Assembly (NCBI RefSeq): GCF_042466115.1
Contig: NZ_JAXHBQ010000001.1
Coordinates: 992,001-1,056,000, forward strand
Reading direction: 5' to 3'
Source of the DNA: SW4 sp042466115
GTDB lineage: Bacteria > Pseudomonadota > Alphaproteobacteria > Rhodobacterales > Rhodobacteraceae
Length of the DNA: 64,000 nucleotides
Positions 1 to 10,290 of the stretch are shown here, in pieces (positions within the stretch are counted from its first letter, which is position 1; every line of letters begins with the position of its first letter). The notes below the pieces were generated by a model. The model saw only the letters and a list, made by a program, of their open reading frames with translations, was not told the origin of the DNA and searched no databases. The translations under genes and the position numbers were made by a program.

Positions 1-1
1 C

Positions 2-595
2 ACGGCGATTTTTGGCGCGCTGCTGGCAGCACTGATCCTGGCAGACGAACGGCTGACCCTGCGAAAATCCATCGGCATCGCGCTAGGGTTTGCAGGCGTT
101 GCGGTAGCAATCGGGTTGGACAGTTTGCGCGATTTCGACATGCGCAGCCTTGCGCAACTGGCGGTGATCGGCGGCACGATATCCTATGCCTTTGCCAGCA
201 TCTGGGCGCGGCTGCGCCTTACGGGGCTATCACCACAGGTGGCGGCCGCGGGGATGCTGACGGGATCGTCGCTGGTGATGGTGCCTGCGGCCTTGCTGAT
301 CGACGGGATGCCGCGCTTTGACATCGGCTGGCAAGCTGCGGGCGCAATTGCCTATTACGTGATCTTTGCGACAGCGGGCGCATATCTGCTTTACTATCGC
401 ATCCTTGCCTCGGCAGGGGCCGCCAACACGATGATCGTGACCCTGCTGATCCCGCCTGTGTCGATCGTGCTAGGCGCGGTGGTGCTGAACGAGGTGCTGT
501 CCCCCAATGTTTACGCCGGCCTTGCAATGCTGGCGCTGGGCTTGATCGTGTTGGACGGACGGGTGTTGCGCCGCCCTAACCCAAGCGGTCCTTGA
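2..595 (+). CDS. EamA/DMT-family transporter, C-terminal part
   Basis: The gene enters from outside the window; its frame is open from base 2, so the true start lies upstream. What remains is about 197 residues holding the end of one EamA repeat and the whole second one, with five or so hydrophobic helices and the short charged loop (AGAANT) typical before the last two helices of this family. Members export or import small metabolites such as amino acids across the inner membrane; substrate cannot be told from sequence. The end overlaps the convergent yqeY gene by 20 nt. Confidence 0.85.
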   Translation, partial: TAIFGALLAALILADERLTLRKSIGIALGFAGVAVAIGLDSLRDFDMRSLAQLAVIGGTISYAFASIWARLRLTGLSPQVAAAGMLTGSSLVMVPAALLIDGMPRFDIGWQAAGAIAYYVIFATAGAYLLYYRILASAGAANTMIVTLLIPPVSIVLGAVVLNEVLSPNVYAGLAMLALGLIVLDGRVLRRPNPSGP

Positions 596-1034
596 CCATC
601 GGGCCGACGCGGCCAAAATCCATCTGGCCGGTGTATTTCTTTTTCAAGATCCCCATGACCTTGCCCATGTCACGCACGCTTTGTGCGCCAACCTTGGAAA
701 TGGCAGCATCAATTGCTGCCGCACTTTCATCCTCGTCCAACTGACGCGGCAGGAATTCCTCGATGATGCCGATTTCCGATTGTTCCTTTTCGGCCAGTTC
801 CAGCCGCCCGCCTTCTTCGTAGGCGCGCGCGCTTTCCTGGCGCTGCTTGACCATCTTGCCAAGGATTCCCAGCACCTCATCATCCGTGACTGCATCATCA
901 TCACCCGTGCCACGGGCGGCGATTTCACGGTCCTTAATGGCGGCATTGATCAAACGAAGTGTCGACAGGCGGTCGGCATCTTTTGCCTTCATCGCCTCTT
1001 TCAGGGCCGTTGAGACCCGTTCACGCATTTCCAT
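576..1034 (-). CDS. GatB/YqeY domain-containing protein
   Basis: This 152-residue protein is a full-length YqeY: an N-terminal helical part beginning MEMRERVSTALKEAMKAKD and a C-terminal helical domain related to the tail of GatB, the amidotransferase subunit that amidates misacylated Glu-tRNA and Asn-tRNA. The stand-alone protein is thought to bind tRNA, but no reaction is established. A second in-frame Met lies two codons in; the first is preceded by CAGGGAA, so it is kept. It is divergent from carA, a pairing common in alphaproteobacteria, and overlaps the upstream transporter's end convergently. Confidence 0.9.
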   Translation of the reverse strand: MEMRERVSTALKEAMKAKDADRLSTLRLINAAIKDREIAARGTGDDDAVTDDEVLGILGKMVKQRQESARAYEEGGRLELAEKEQSEIGIIEEFLPRQLDEDESAAAIDAAISKVGAQSVRDMGKVMGILKKKYTGQMDFGRVGPMVKDRLG

Positions 1035-1223
1035 CGATGGTTCCCTGATGTGAGCGGTAACAAGACTGCGACATTACCGCGACAATTGCGCGCTGACAAC
1101 GGGCCGCGTCGCAACGTCAAATTGGCCCCCATACGCGCCGATCAACCCTTGACCCGCCCCTGCCCCAACCTTAGGTATCGCCAAGTTTGGCCCGACTATG
1201 GGCGCATCGGGGGATCTGTTGCC

Positions 1224-2381
<1,158 letters not shown>

Positions 2382-2463
2382 TTTGCCCGATCACAATCAT
2401 ATTTAACGGCCTGTTAACCACCCCTGCCCCAAGGTGAAATCCGGGACAGAAACGGTGTAGGCA

Positions 2464-4398
2464 ATGGCACTGAAATCAGACGCGACCGTGGGCCATGCCC
2501 GCGCCAAAAATGCTGCGCCTAACCGCGCGCAACGGCTGGCACAGCCCTTGTCGGTGGGGGAGGTGTTGCAGGCACAGGGGCTGATATCAGCGCGCCGCCT
2601 GTTGCAGGAAACCGACCGCGCCAACACCGCGGCGGTGCGTGTTTCCGATGTGCTGCGCAACCAGCTCAACCTGCCCGCCGATACCGTGGCGCGCGCCGAA
2701 GCCGAGGCCGCAAAAACAACGCTGGTTGATCCGACCCGTGAACAGATTGACCGGCGCCTGATTCACAAACTGGGTGTTGCGGTTTGCCTCAAACACGGGC
2801 TTTTGCCGATCCGCAACACCGGCGGCAGCACACTGGTGCTGACCACTCGCCCCGACCTTTTCCCGCGTCATCGCGATGCCCTGCGGGTGCTGTTCGGCCC
2901 GGTGCGCATGGCTGTCACGACCGAACCGCTCTTGCATCGGGCAGTCAAACTGGCCTGTGACATGCCCTTGATCCGACAGGCGGAATCGCGTGTGCCTGCC
3001 GCCCAAAGCTGCCGCACGTGGAACCGTCGCACAGCGCGCAACTTCGGGCTGGCGGCATTGTTCGGCCTGCTGGCCGCAGCGCTACATTGGCCGGCGGCAA
3101 CCTTTGGCGCGCTGTGTGCCTGGGCGGTGCTGACGCTGGTTCTCAATACCGCGCTCAAGGCGACGGCAGGTGTGATGCATCTGCGCGCCCGCGCCCCCGA
3201 AAACACACCCGCCAACCCGACACCCGCGCGCCTGCCCGTTGTCACAATCCTTGTGCCGCTGTTTCACGAACAGGACGTGGCGCGCGCGCTGATCGGTCGG
3301 CTTGCGGCGCTCGATTATCCGCGCGAATTGCTGGATGTCTGCCTGATCCTTGAAGAAGACGATCACATGACGCGGGCCGCCGTGGCCCGCGCCACGCTGC
3401 CGCCGTGGATCAGGCCGATCATGGTGCCCTACGGGCTGTTGAAAACCAAACCGCGCGCCTTGAACTACGCCCTGAATTTCGCACGCGGCACGATCATCGG
3501 CGTCTATGACGCCGAAGATGCCCCCGCCCCCGACCAGATTCGCAAGGTCGTTGAACGCTTTGCCCAGCGTGGTCCGCAGGTCGCCTGTCTGCAAGGGGTG
3601 CTGGATTTCTATGACTGCGAAACCAACTGGCTGTCACGCTGCTTTGCCGTTGAATACGCCACGTGGTTTCGCGTGATGTTGCCCGGCCTGCAACGTCTGG
3701 GACTGGTCATTCCCCTGGGTGGCACAACCCTGTTCATGCGCCGCACGGTTCTTGAGGAACTGGGTGGCTGGGACGCCCATAACGTGACCGAAGATGCCGA
3801 TCTGGGCATTCGTCTCGCACGGCACGGCTATCGCACCGAATTGATTGCATCCGTGACCGAGGAAGAACCAAACGCCCGCGTCTGGCCTTGGGTCAAGCAA
3901 CGGTCGCGCTGGCTCAAGGGCTATAGCATCACCTATGGCGTGCACATGCGTAACCCCGGGAAATTGCTGCGCGAACTGGGGGCGTGGCGGTTCTTTGGGG
4001 TGCAACTGTTGTTTGCCGGAACCCTGTCGCAGTTTATCCTCATGCCGGTCTTGTGGTCGTTCTGGCTGGTCGCCTTCGGGTTGCCGCATCCGCTGGTCGG
4101 GGTGCTGCCCACATGGGCATTCTGGGGCTTGGGTGGCGTGTTTCTGCTGTCGGAACTCATCAACATCGCGGTGTCGATGGTGGCCGTCAAAAGTGCCGGA
4201 AAGCCACGCCTGATGAAATGGACACCCACGCTGCACGTCTATTTCCCGCTGGCCGCAATCGCCGCATACAAGGGTGTGCTGGAACTGGCGACCCAGCCCT
4301 TTTACTGGGACAAGACCGAACATGGCGTTCTCAAGGGGCTGAACGAAACGGCTACTCTGCCGCCTCGACCTTCTCGGCGTCCAGTTTCAGACGGGTAA
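2464..4398 (+). CDS. Membrane glycosyltransferase, family 2, with GspE/MshE-N-like N-terminus
   Basis: The 644-residue protein combines three parts. Residues about 20-165 resemble the N-terminal MshEN/GspE-N domain. Two hydrophobic helices follow near 190-230, then a processive-type GT2 domain with DAED near 350, EDADLGIRL near 443 and QRSRWLKG near 478, matching the D, D, Q(R/Q)xRW pattern. Several C-terminal membrane helices close it. It probably polymerises or transfers a sugar from a nucleotide donor at the inner membrane; the product is unknown. The MshEN domain binds cyclic di-GMP in some proteins, so control by that messenger is possible but inferred. The 3' end overlaps the convergent GntR gene by 47 nt. 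Confidence 0.85.
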   Translation: MALKSDATVGHARAKNAAPNRAQRLAQPLSVGEVLQAQGLISARRLLQETDRANTAAVRVSDVLRNQLNLPADTVARAEAEAAKTTLVDPTREQIDRRLIHKLGVAVCLKHGLLPIRNTGGSTLVLTTRPDLFPRHRDALRVLFGPVRMAVTTEPLLHRAVKLACDMPLIRQAESRVPAAQSCRTWNRRTARNFGLAALFGLLAAALHWPAATFGALCAWAVLTLVLNTALKATAGVMHLRARAPENTPANPTPARLPVVTILVPLFHEQDVARALIGRLAALDYPRELLDVCLILEEDDHMTRAAVARATLPPWIRPIMVPYGLLKTKPRALNYALNFARGTIIGVYDAEDAPAPDQIRKVVERFAQRGPQVACLQGVLDFYDCETNWLSRCFAVEYATWFRVMLPGLQRLGLVIPLGGTTLFMRRTVLEELGGWDAHNVTEDADLGIRLARHGYRTELIASVTEEEPNARVWPWVKQRSRWLKGYSITYGVHMRNPGKLLRELGAWRFFGVQLLFAGTLSQFILMPVLWSFWLVAFGLPHPLVGVLPTWAFWGLGGVFLLSELINIAVSMVAVKSAGKPRLMKWTPTLHVYFPLAAIAAYKGVLELATQPFYWDKTEHGVLKGLNETATLPPRPSRRPVSDG

Positions 4399-5005
4399 CA
4401 AAGGCCTTCGAGATGTGATCGCGCAGCGCTGCCGCCGCCGCATCGCCATCCCCCGCCTCGATCGCCGCGACAATGGCGGCGTGTTCTTCAAGCGTGCCTT
4501 CGGGACGCCCCGCCGCCGACAGGGATGTTGTCGCCAGCAAGGCCATGGAGCGATGCACCAGATCAAGCTGCTGCACCAGAAACCGGTTATGGCTGGCCAG
4601 ATGGATCTGCTTGTGAAACCGCTTGTTGGCACGGCTCAGCGCCGCCGGATCATCCACAAGGGCGCGGTCGGCCTCAAGCATGTCGCGCAGCACGCGCACT
4701 TCCTCGGGGTTGGCATGGCGCGCCGCCAGTCGGGCCGCCAGCCCTTCCAATTCACCACGCACAACATAAAGTTCGGCCAGCTGGTTGTGATCCAGTGACG
4801 CCACGATCAGGGATCGGCCATCGCGCGTCAGCAGGCTTTGTGTCTCAAGCCGTTGCAATGCCTCGCGGATAGGCGTGCGCGAGACGCCGAACCGATCCGC
4901 CAGTTCATTTTCAACCAGTCGATCACCGGGGCGATAAAGCCCGGTATCAATCGCCTCGAGGATCAGGGCATAGGCGTCCCTTTGCGGGGTGTTTGGATCA
5001 GGCAT
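4352..5005 (-). CDS. GntR-family transcriptional regulator, FCD subfamily
   Basis: A 217-residue regulator with an N-terminal winged helix-turn-helix (RPGDRLVENELADRFGVS, then TPIREAL) and a C-terminal all-helical FCD ligand-binding domain, as in FadR-like repressors of carboxylate catabolism. The frame can start three codons earlier at a GTG, but ATG at 5005 is the better start. The effector is unknown. It lies alone between a glycosyltransferase and a HAD hydrolase, so no target can be named from context. Its 3' end overlaps the glycosyltransferase coding sequence on the other strand. Confidence 0.9.
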   Translation of the reverse strand: MPDPNTPQRDAYALILEAIDTGLYRPGDRLVENELADRFGVSRTPIREALQRLETQSLLTRDGRSLIVASLDHNQLAELYVVRGELEGLAARLAARHANPEEVRVLRDMLEADRALVDDPAALSRANKRFHKQIHLASHNRFLVQQLDLVHRSMALLATTSLSAAGRPEGTLEEHAAIVAAIEAGDGDAAAAALRDHISKAFVTRLKLDAEKVEAAE

Positions 5006-5106
5006 GCGGCTCACTTGTGTTCAATCTGCATACCCTACCCCCGCGCGGCCCCGCCAATCAAGGCAAAGCGATTGCGACCCCGCGCCGCGCGCCCTAGGGT
5101 CGCGCC

Positions 5107-5751
5107 ATGGTTGCAGCTTCGTTTTCACATGTGCGCGCTTGGGTCTTTGATCTGGACAACACGCTTTATCCGCCCGGCGCCCGTCTGTTTGACCAGATCG
5201 AGGTGCGCATGACCGCTTGGGTGCAGGCAGCACTTGGTGTGGATGCCGCACGCGCAGATCACCTGCGCGAACACTACTGGCGCACATACGGCACGACACT
5301 GGCGGGGCTGATGGCCGAACACGATGTCGATCCCCTCCCCTATCTGGGCGCAGTCCACGATATTGACCTGTCCCACCTTGAAAAAGCGCCCGATCTGGCC
5401 GCGCATATCCGCGCCCTACCGGGGCGGCGGATCGTCTATACCAACGGCAGCGAACCCTACGCGCAGCGGGTGCTGGCGGCGCGTGGTCTGGACGGGCTTT
5501 TCGATTCAGTTTACGGCGTCGAACACGCCGGTTTCCGCCCCAAACCCGAACAGGCCGCGTTCGAGGCCGTTTTTGCGCTGGACGGGCTGGATGCGCGACA
5601 GGGCGCGATGTTCGAGGATGACATGCGCAACCTTGCCGCGCCGCACGCCATGGGGATGCGCACGGTGCATGTGGCTCCTGCCCCCCATCCGGCCGATCAC
5701 ATCCATCACCACACCGATGATCTGACCGCTTTCTTGTCGCAGTTGGTCTGA
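5107..5751 (+). CDS. HAD-family pyrimidine 5'-nucleotidase
   Basis: The 214-residue protein carries all HAD phosphatase motifs: FDLDNTLYP near the N-terminus (nucleophile Asp and acid Asp), TNGSEPYA as motif II, KPEQ with the motif III Lys, and FEDDMRNL as motif IV. The DLDNTLYP form of motif I and the helical cap fit the pyrimidine 5'-nucleotidase (SDT1/PHM8-like) subgroup common in alphaproteobacteria, which dephosphorylates UMP or CMP. Exact substrate is inferred. It stands alone between a divergent regulator and a hydroxylase gene 41 nt downstream. Confidence 0.88.
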   Translation: MVAASFSHVRAWVFDLDNTLYPPGARLFDQIEVRMTAWVQAALGVDAARADHLREHYWRTYGTTLAGLMAEHDVDPLPYLGAVHDIDLSHLEKAPDLAAHIRALPGRRIVYTNGSEPYAQRVLAARGLDGLFDSVYGVEHAGFRPKPEQAAFEAVFALDGLDARQGAMFEDDMRNLAAPHAMGMRTVHVAPAPHPADHIHHHTDDLTAFLSQLV

Positions 5752-5792
5752 CACCCCTTTCCCCGCCCTGAACACGGGCCTATGTCTGGGCC

Positions 5793-7004
5793 ATGGACCG
5801 GCAAGACACTGACATCCTGATTTCCGGCGGCGGGGTTGCGGGGCTGACGGCCGCCGCGGCCTTTGGCAGTGCGGGGTTCCGCGTGATCTGCGTCGATCCG
5901 GCCCCGCCCGTGACCGAAGAAGGCGCTGCGGGTGCCGATCTGCGCACCACCGCATTTCTGCAACCGGCCCGCGATTTGCTGGACCGCGCGGGGCTGTGGG
6001 ACCGGCTTGCGCCCTTTGCCGCGCCCTTGCAGGTGATGCGGATCGTTGATGCGGGCGGCGAAGTGTCCGAACCGCGTGTGACGCGCGATTTCAACGCCGC
6101 CGATATTTCCGACGCGCCGTTCGGTTGGAACCTGTCAAACTGGTTGCTGCGCCGCGAAATGGTCGCGCGGCTGGGCGAACTGGACACGGTCGATTTTCGC
6201 GCAGGTGTCGGGTTCAAATCCCTGCTGACCCGCGAGGGCGAAGCGCTGGTGACATTGTCAGACGGCGCGCAGGTGCGTGCGCGGCTGGTCATCGCCGCTG
6301 ACGGGCGTGACAGCCCCGTGCGCCACGCCGTGGGAATAGACGTAAAGACAACGCGCTATGGCCAAAAGGCGGTGACCTTTGCCGTGACCCACGACGCCCC
6401 CCATGACAACGTTTCGACCGAGGTGCATCGCACCGGCGGCCCCTTCACGCTGGTCCCCCTGCCCGATCTGGATGGCAAACCTTGCTCGGCCGTGGTCTGG
6501 ATGGAACACGGGCCCGCGGCGCAGCGATTGGCCGCGCTCGACACTGCTGCCTTCGAGGCCGAAGCCACTGCGCGCTCCGCGGGAACCTACGGCCCCCTCA
6601 CACTTGCGTCACGCCGCATGGTCTGGCCGATCATCAGCCAACGCGCTGACCGGATGTCGGCCGAACGGGTTGCCCTCGTGGCCGAGGCCGCGCATGTGGT
6701 TCCGCCCATCGGCGCGCAGGGGCTGAACATGTCGCTGGCCGATATGACATGTCTGCTGGACCTTGCACTGGAGCGCCGCGCCGACCTTGGCGATCGCAAA
6801 ATGCTGGATGCCTACCACGCCCGCCGCCACCCCGAAGTGGTGCTGCGGGTCAAAGGTGTCGATGCGCTCAACCGCGCATCAATCGCCGGATCGCCGATGC
6901 TGCGAGACCTGCGCGCCAAGGGGATCGAGGCGCTTTATTCCGTCGCCCCCCTGCGCAAGACGCTGATGCAAATGGGGCTGGGTGCCAAGGGTCACAACAC
7001 CTGA
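5793..7004 (+). CDS. UbiH/UbiF-family FAD-dependent hydroxylase
   Basis: A 403-residue class A flavoprotein monooxygenase. It has the N-terminal Rossmann motif GGGVAGLTAAAAFGSAGF (residues about 11-28), the DGRDSPVR motif in the middle, and the C-terminal ribityl-binding segment AAHVVPPIGAQGLNMSL. This set is that of the ubiquinone ring hydroxylases UbiH, UbiF and UbiL, which use NAD(P)H and O2. Which ring carbon it hydroxylates cannot be decided here. The usual GD before AAH is replaced by VAE, a mild variation seen in this group. The 3' end overlaps the convergent aminotransferase gene by 13 nt. Confidence 0.88.
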   Translation: MDRQDTDILISGGGVAGLTAAAAFGSAGFRVICVDPAPPVTEEGAAGADLRTTAFLQPARDLLDRAGLWDRLAPFAAPLQVMRIVDAGGEVSEPRVTRDFNAADISDAPFGWNLSNWLLRREMVARLGELDTVDFRAGVGFKSLLTREGEALVTLSDGAQVRARLVIAADGRDSPVRHAVGIDVKTTRYGQKAVTFAVTHDAPHDNVSTEVHRTGGPFTLVPLPDLDGKPCSAVVWMEHGPAAQRLAALDTAAFEAEATARSAGTYGPLTLASRRMVWPIISQRADRMSAERVALVAEAAHVVPPIGAQGLNMSLADMTCLLDLALERRADLGDRKMLDAYHARRHPEVVLRVKGVDALNRASIAGSPMLRDLRAKGIEALYSVAPLRKTLMQMGLGAKGHNT

Positions 7005-8110
7005 TCGGCCACCGCCTTGAACCGTGCCAGCGTGGCGTCAACATCATAGAGCTTATCCAGCCCGAACAGGCCAATACGGAACGTCTTGAAGTCGGCGGGT
7101 TCATCACATTGAAGCGGCACACCGGCGGCAATCTGCATCCCCAGCGCGGCAAATTTCGACCCGTTTTGCACATCGCCATCGTCCGTATAGCTGACCACGA
7201 CTCCGGGCGCGCCAAAGCCATCCGCGGCCACGGATTTGATGCCTTTGGCGGAAAAATACGCCCGCACCCCGTCCCCCAGCGCCCATTGCGCCGCGCGCAG
7301 ACGGTCAAAGCCGAAATCGCGGCTTTCCACCATCGTGTCACGGAATGCGCGCAGGCTGTCAGTGGGCATGGTCGCGTGATAGGCATGGCCGCCGTTTTCA
7401 TAGGCCTGCATGATCGAATGCCACTTTTTCAAGTCCAGTGCGAAACTGTCCGAAGCGGTTTTCTCCATCCGTTCAACGGCGCGGGCCGACAGCATGACCA
7501 ATCCGGCGGCAGGCGTGGATGACCAGCCCTTTTGCGGCGCGGAAATCAGCACATCCACACCCGTGGCGGCCATATCGACCCAGACACAACCGGACGCGAT
7601 ACAATCCAGCACCATCAACGCGCCAACTTCGTGTGCGGCAGCGGCCAATGCGGTGATGTAGTCATCGGGCAGGATGATCCCCGCGCTGGTTTCCACATGC
7701 GGCGCGAACACCACATCCGGCTTGGCGTCGCGGATCGCCGCTGTCACTTCGGCAATCGGCGCGGGGGCAAAGGGCGCGCGGCTGTCGTTACCGGTCTGGC
7801 GGGCCTTGAACACAGTGGTTTGTGCCGTGAACTGACCGGCATCGAAAATCTGGCTCCAGCGATAGGAAAACCAGCCGTTGCGCACGATCAACGCGTGGGC
7901 ATCACGGCCAAACTGGCGCGCCACAGCCTCCATCCCGTAGGTGCCGCCACCGGGCACAATCGCCACCGCGTCGGCCTTATAGACATCTTTCAGCATCCCG
8001 TTGATGTCATTCATGACACCCTGAAACGCCTTGGACATATGGTTCAGGCTGCGGTCGGTAAACACGACACTGAATTCCATCAGGCCATCGGGATCAACGG
8101 GGCTGGACAT
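6992..8110 (-). CDS. Class V aminotransferase (alanine-glyoxylate type)
   Basis: The 372-residue PLP enzyme has the expected lysine in SAPQKGWSSTPAAG and the Asp that pairs with the PLP pyridine nitrogen in DCIASGCVWVDM. Its overall pattern fits the alanine-glyoxylate / serine-glyoxylate transaminase group. The frame opens at 8140, but AGGAG lies just before the ATG at 8110, which is chosen. The donor and acceptor are not certain. It sits next to two Lrp/AsnC genes on the same strand, so control by amino-acid-responsive regulators is plausible. Confidence 0.86.
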   Translation of the reverse strand: MSSPVDPDGLMEFSVVFTDRSLNHMSKAFQGVMNDINGMLKDVYKADAVAIVPGGGTYGMEAVARQFGRDAHALIVRNGWFSYRWSQIFDAGQFTAQTTVFKARQTGNDSRAPFAPAPIAEVTAAIRDAKPDVVFAPHVETSAGIILPDDYITALAAAAHEVGALMVLDCIASGCVWVDMAATGVDVLISAPQKGWSSTPAAGLVMLSARAVERMEKTASDSFALDLKKWHSIMQAYENGGHAYHATMPTDSLRAFRDTMVESRDFGFDRLRAAQWALGDGVRAYFSAKGIKSVAADGFGAPGVVVSYTDDGDVQNGSKFAALGMQIAAGVPLQCDEPADFKTFRIGLFGLDKLYDVDATLARFKAVADQVL

Positions 8111-8174
8111 GATTTTGGCTCCTGTTCTTGGGTTGCGCATATCTTAACGTCCGTGCGCGGCAGCGAAAGCGGAT

Positions 8175-8630
8175 TCACAACGGCCCCGCCAAACGCTCCT
8201 CGCTGAGCAGCACATTCGCCTCGACGTTTCCCACACCGGGCAATGTCATCACGCGGCGGCGCAACACGCGCTCGAAATCCGCCAGATCGCGGGCGACAAC
8301 CCGCAGGCGGTAATCATAAAGGCCCAGCACATGTTCAACCAGTTGCACTTCGGGAATCGCCGTCACGGCGCGTTCAAAATCTTCCAATGAAACCTGCCCC
8401 TTGGTCGCCAGTTTGACACCCAGAAACACCGTCACACCGAACCCCAGCTTTTCCGCGTCCAGCGCCACGCGCCGCCCCTTGATCACGCCGCCGTCACGCA
8501 GCCGTTTGATACGCCGCCACGTGGCCGGCTGGCTTAGGCCGATCCGCCCGCCCAAAGCGGCGGCCGATTGCGTGGCATCGCGCTGCAAGGCGCGCAGGAT
8601 CGCGCGGTCCGTGTCATCCAGATCAATCAC
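8175..8630 (-). CDS. Lrp/AsnC-family regulator (second of a tandem pair)
   Basis: A 151-residue Lrp/AsnC protein: N-terminal helix-turn-helix (DRAILRALQRDATQSAAALG, then LSQPATWRRIKRL) and C-terminal RAM ligand-binding domain with the YDYRLRVVARD strand. Such regulators form dimers to hexadecamers and respond to amino acids. Its ATG overlaps the stop of the upstream paralogue by 4 nt, so the two are translated together. Confidence 0.93.
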   Translation of the reverse strand: MIDLDDTDRAILRALQRDATQSAAALGGRIGLSQPATWRRIKRLRDGGVIKGRRVALDAEKLGFGVTVFLGVKLATKGQVSLEDFERAVTAIPEVQLVEHVLGLYDYRLRVVARDLADFERVLRRRVMTLPGVGNVEANVLLSEERLAGPL

Positions 8631-9082
8631 AGCGGCAGGCTTTCATCATCATAAAGGGTCGCGACGGTCATCAAGGCCTCGATATCGGCCATGTGCGGCA
8701 GCGCCAGAATGCTGTCACGATAGATCTGCTGGTAATGGCGCATGTCGCGGGCAATGACCGATAAGCGCACATCGACACGGCCCAGAAAGGTCTGGATTTC
8801 AGTCACTTCTGCAATCCCGCGCGCCGCCGTCAGGAAATCATCAAAGGCACGCGCCTGTGTCTTGTCCAGCGTGATGCGCAGCGACACCGTCACCCCGTAG
8901 CCAAGTGCGCGCCAGTTGATCACTGCGTGCTGACCCGTCAGGATACCCTGTTCGTGCAACCGCCCCAGACGGCGCTGCGCCTTTAACGCGGAAACGCCTG
9001 CACGCGCCGCCAGATCGGCCGCGGTCAGGGTCGGGTCGGCCTGCATCTGGCGCAGCAGGCGACGATCAATGTCATCAAGCAT
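8627..9082 (-). CDS. Lrp/AsnC-family regulator (first of a tandem pair)
   Basis: A 151-residue Lrp/AsnC regulator starting MLDDIDRRLLRQMQADPTLT; the frame continues 17 codons upstream but that stretch has no family similarity. It has the winged helix (TAADLAARAGVSALKAQRRL) and a RAM domain (VDVRLSVIARD). It is a paralogue of the following gene, with matching length and domain layout. It is divergent from ilvC, a branched-chain amino acid gene, with a 132-nt gap, so both autoregulation and ilvC control are reasonable inferences. Confidence 0.92.
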   Translation of the reverse strand: MLDDIDRRLLRQMQADPTLTAADLAARAGVSALKAQRRLGRLHEQGILTGQHAVINWRALGYGVTVSLRITLDKTQARAFDDFLTAARGIAEVTEIQTFLGRVDVRLSVIARDMRHYQQIYRDSILALPHMADIEALMTVATLYDDESLPL

Positions 9083-9129
9083 GATAATCCCGTGATTTTC
9101 CAAAAAAACGCATAACAACTTCATCTTGG

Positions 9130-9200
9130 CCAATACAACTCAAAAAACACCACTCGCCAACCACGCAACAGGGGTGCATAAGCACGCCAATGCAACTCAA
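9130..9200. repeat. 14-bp direct repeat in the Lrp-ilvC intergenic region
   Basis: CCAATACAACTCAA (9130-9143) recurs as CCAATGCAACTCAA (9187-9200) with one mismatch, 57 nt apart start to start. The second copy ends just before the ilvC ribosome binding site. The spacing is between five and six helical turns. It may be a regulator site for the divergent Lrp-type genes or for ilvC, but no consensus was matched. Confidence 0.4.
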
Positions 9201-9214
9201 CAAAGGATAAACCC

Positions 9215-10237
9215 ATGCGCGTTTATTATGACCGTGACTGCGATGTGAACCTGATCAAGGACAAGAAAGTCGCGATCCTTGGCTATGGTTCCCAAGGCCA
9301 CGCCCACGCCCTGAACCTGCGCGATAGCGGCGCGAAAAACCTTGTCGTCGCCCTGCGCGAAGGCTCTCCCAGTGCGAAAAAGGCCGAAGGCGAAGGCCTC
9401 AAGGTCATGGGCATTGCCGAGGCTGCAGCCTGGTGCGATGTGATCATGTTCACCATGCCCGACGAATTGCAGGCCGAAACCTACAAGAAATATGTGCATG
9501 ACAATATCAAGCCGGGTGCCGCGATTGCGTTTGCCCACGGGTTGAACGTGCACTTTGGCCTGATCGAACCCAAAGAGGGCGTCGACGTTATCATGATGGC
9601 CCCCAAGGGCCCCGGCCACACCGTGCGCGGCGAATACACCAAAGGCGGCGGCGTGCCCTGCCTGATCGCCGTGGACACCGACGCATCCGGCAAGGCGCAT
9701 GAAATCGGCCTGTCCTATTGTTCGGCGATCGGTGGCGGGCGTTCCGGCATCATCGAAACCAACTTCCGTCAGGAATGCGAAACCGACCTTTTCGGCGAAC
9801 AGGCCGTGCTGTGCGGTGGTCTGGTCGAACTGATCCGTATGGGGTTCGAAACGCTGGTCGAGGCAGGCTACGAGCCGGAAATGGCCTATTTCGAGTGCCT
9901 GCACGAGGTGAAGCTGATCGTCGACCTGATCTATGAAGGCGGCATCGCCAACATGGATTACTCGATCTCGAACACGGCCGAATACGGCCAGTATGTATCG
10001 GGCCCGCGCATCCTGCCCTACAACGAGACCAAGGCGCGGATGAAGGCAGTTCTGACCGACATCCAGACCGGCAAATTCGTGCGTGACTTCATGCTGGAAA
10101 ACGCCGTGGGCCAGCCCACGATCAAGGCGTCACGCCGTTCCAACGACGAACACCAGATCGAACAGGTCGGCCAGAAACTGCGCGACATGATGCCGTGGAT
10201 TTCCGCTGGCAAGATGGTGGACAAAGCCAAGAACTAG
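9215..10237 (+). CDS. ilvC: Ketol-acid reductoisomerase, class I
   Basis: The enzyme isomerises and reduces 2-acetolactate or 2-aceto-2-hydroxybutyrate with NADPH in valine, leucine and isoleucine synthesis. The 340-residue length is that of short class I KARIs. The Rossmann motif is GYGSQGHAHALNL (about residues 24-36), followed by the Mg-binding region ETDLFGEQAVLCGG and CLHEVKLIVDLIYEGG. The start is fixed by AAAGGA a few bases before ATG. It is monocistronic, ended by a strong hairpin, and transcribed away from two Lrp-type genes. Confidence 0.98.
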   Translation: MRVYYDRDCDVNLIKDKKVAILGYGSQGHAHALNLRDSGAKNLVVALREGSPSAKKAEGEGLKVMGIAEAAAWCDVIMFTMPDELQAETYKKYVHDNIKPGAAIAFAHGLNVHFGLIEPKEGVDVIMMAPKGPGHTVRGEYTKGGGVPCLIAVDTDASGKAHEIGLSYCSAIGGGRSGIIETNFRQECETDLFGEQAVLCGGLVELIRMGFETLVEAGYEPEMAYFECLHEVKLIVDLIYEGGIANMDYSISNTAEYGQYVSGPRILPYNETKARMKAVLTDIQTGKFVRDFMLENAVGQPTIKASRRSNDEHQIEQVGQKLRDMMPWISAGKMVDKAKN

Positions 10238-10260
10238 GGCCGTTCATATCCCACGCCATG

Positions 10261-10290
10261 GGCCGCCCGCTTCGGGCGGCCTTTCTCGTT
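10261..10290 (+). terminator. Rho-independent terminator of ilvC
   Basis: GGCCGCCCG and CGGGCGGCC form a perfect 9-bp stem around a TTC-type loop, followed by TTTCTCGTTTT. It lies 24 nt after the ilvC stop codon. Confidence 0.9.

Noticed and set aside
1050..1223. N-terminal extension of carA
   Set aside because: The 58 extra codons are unlike any CarA and overlap the yqeY-carA promoter region.
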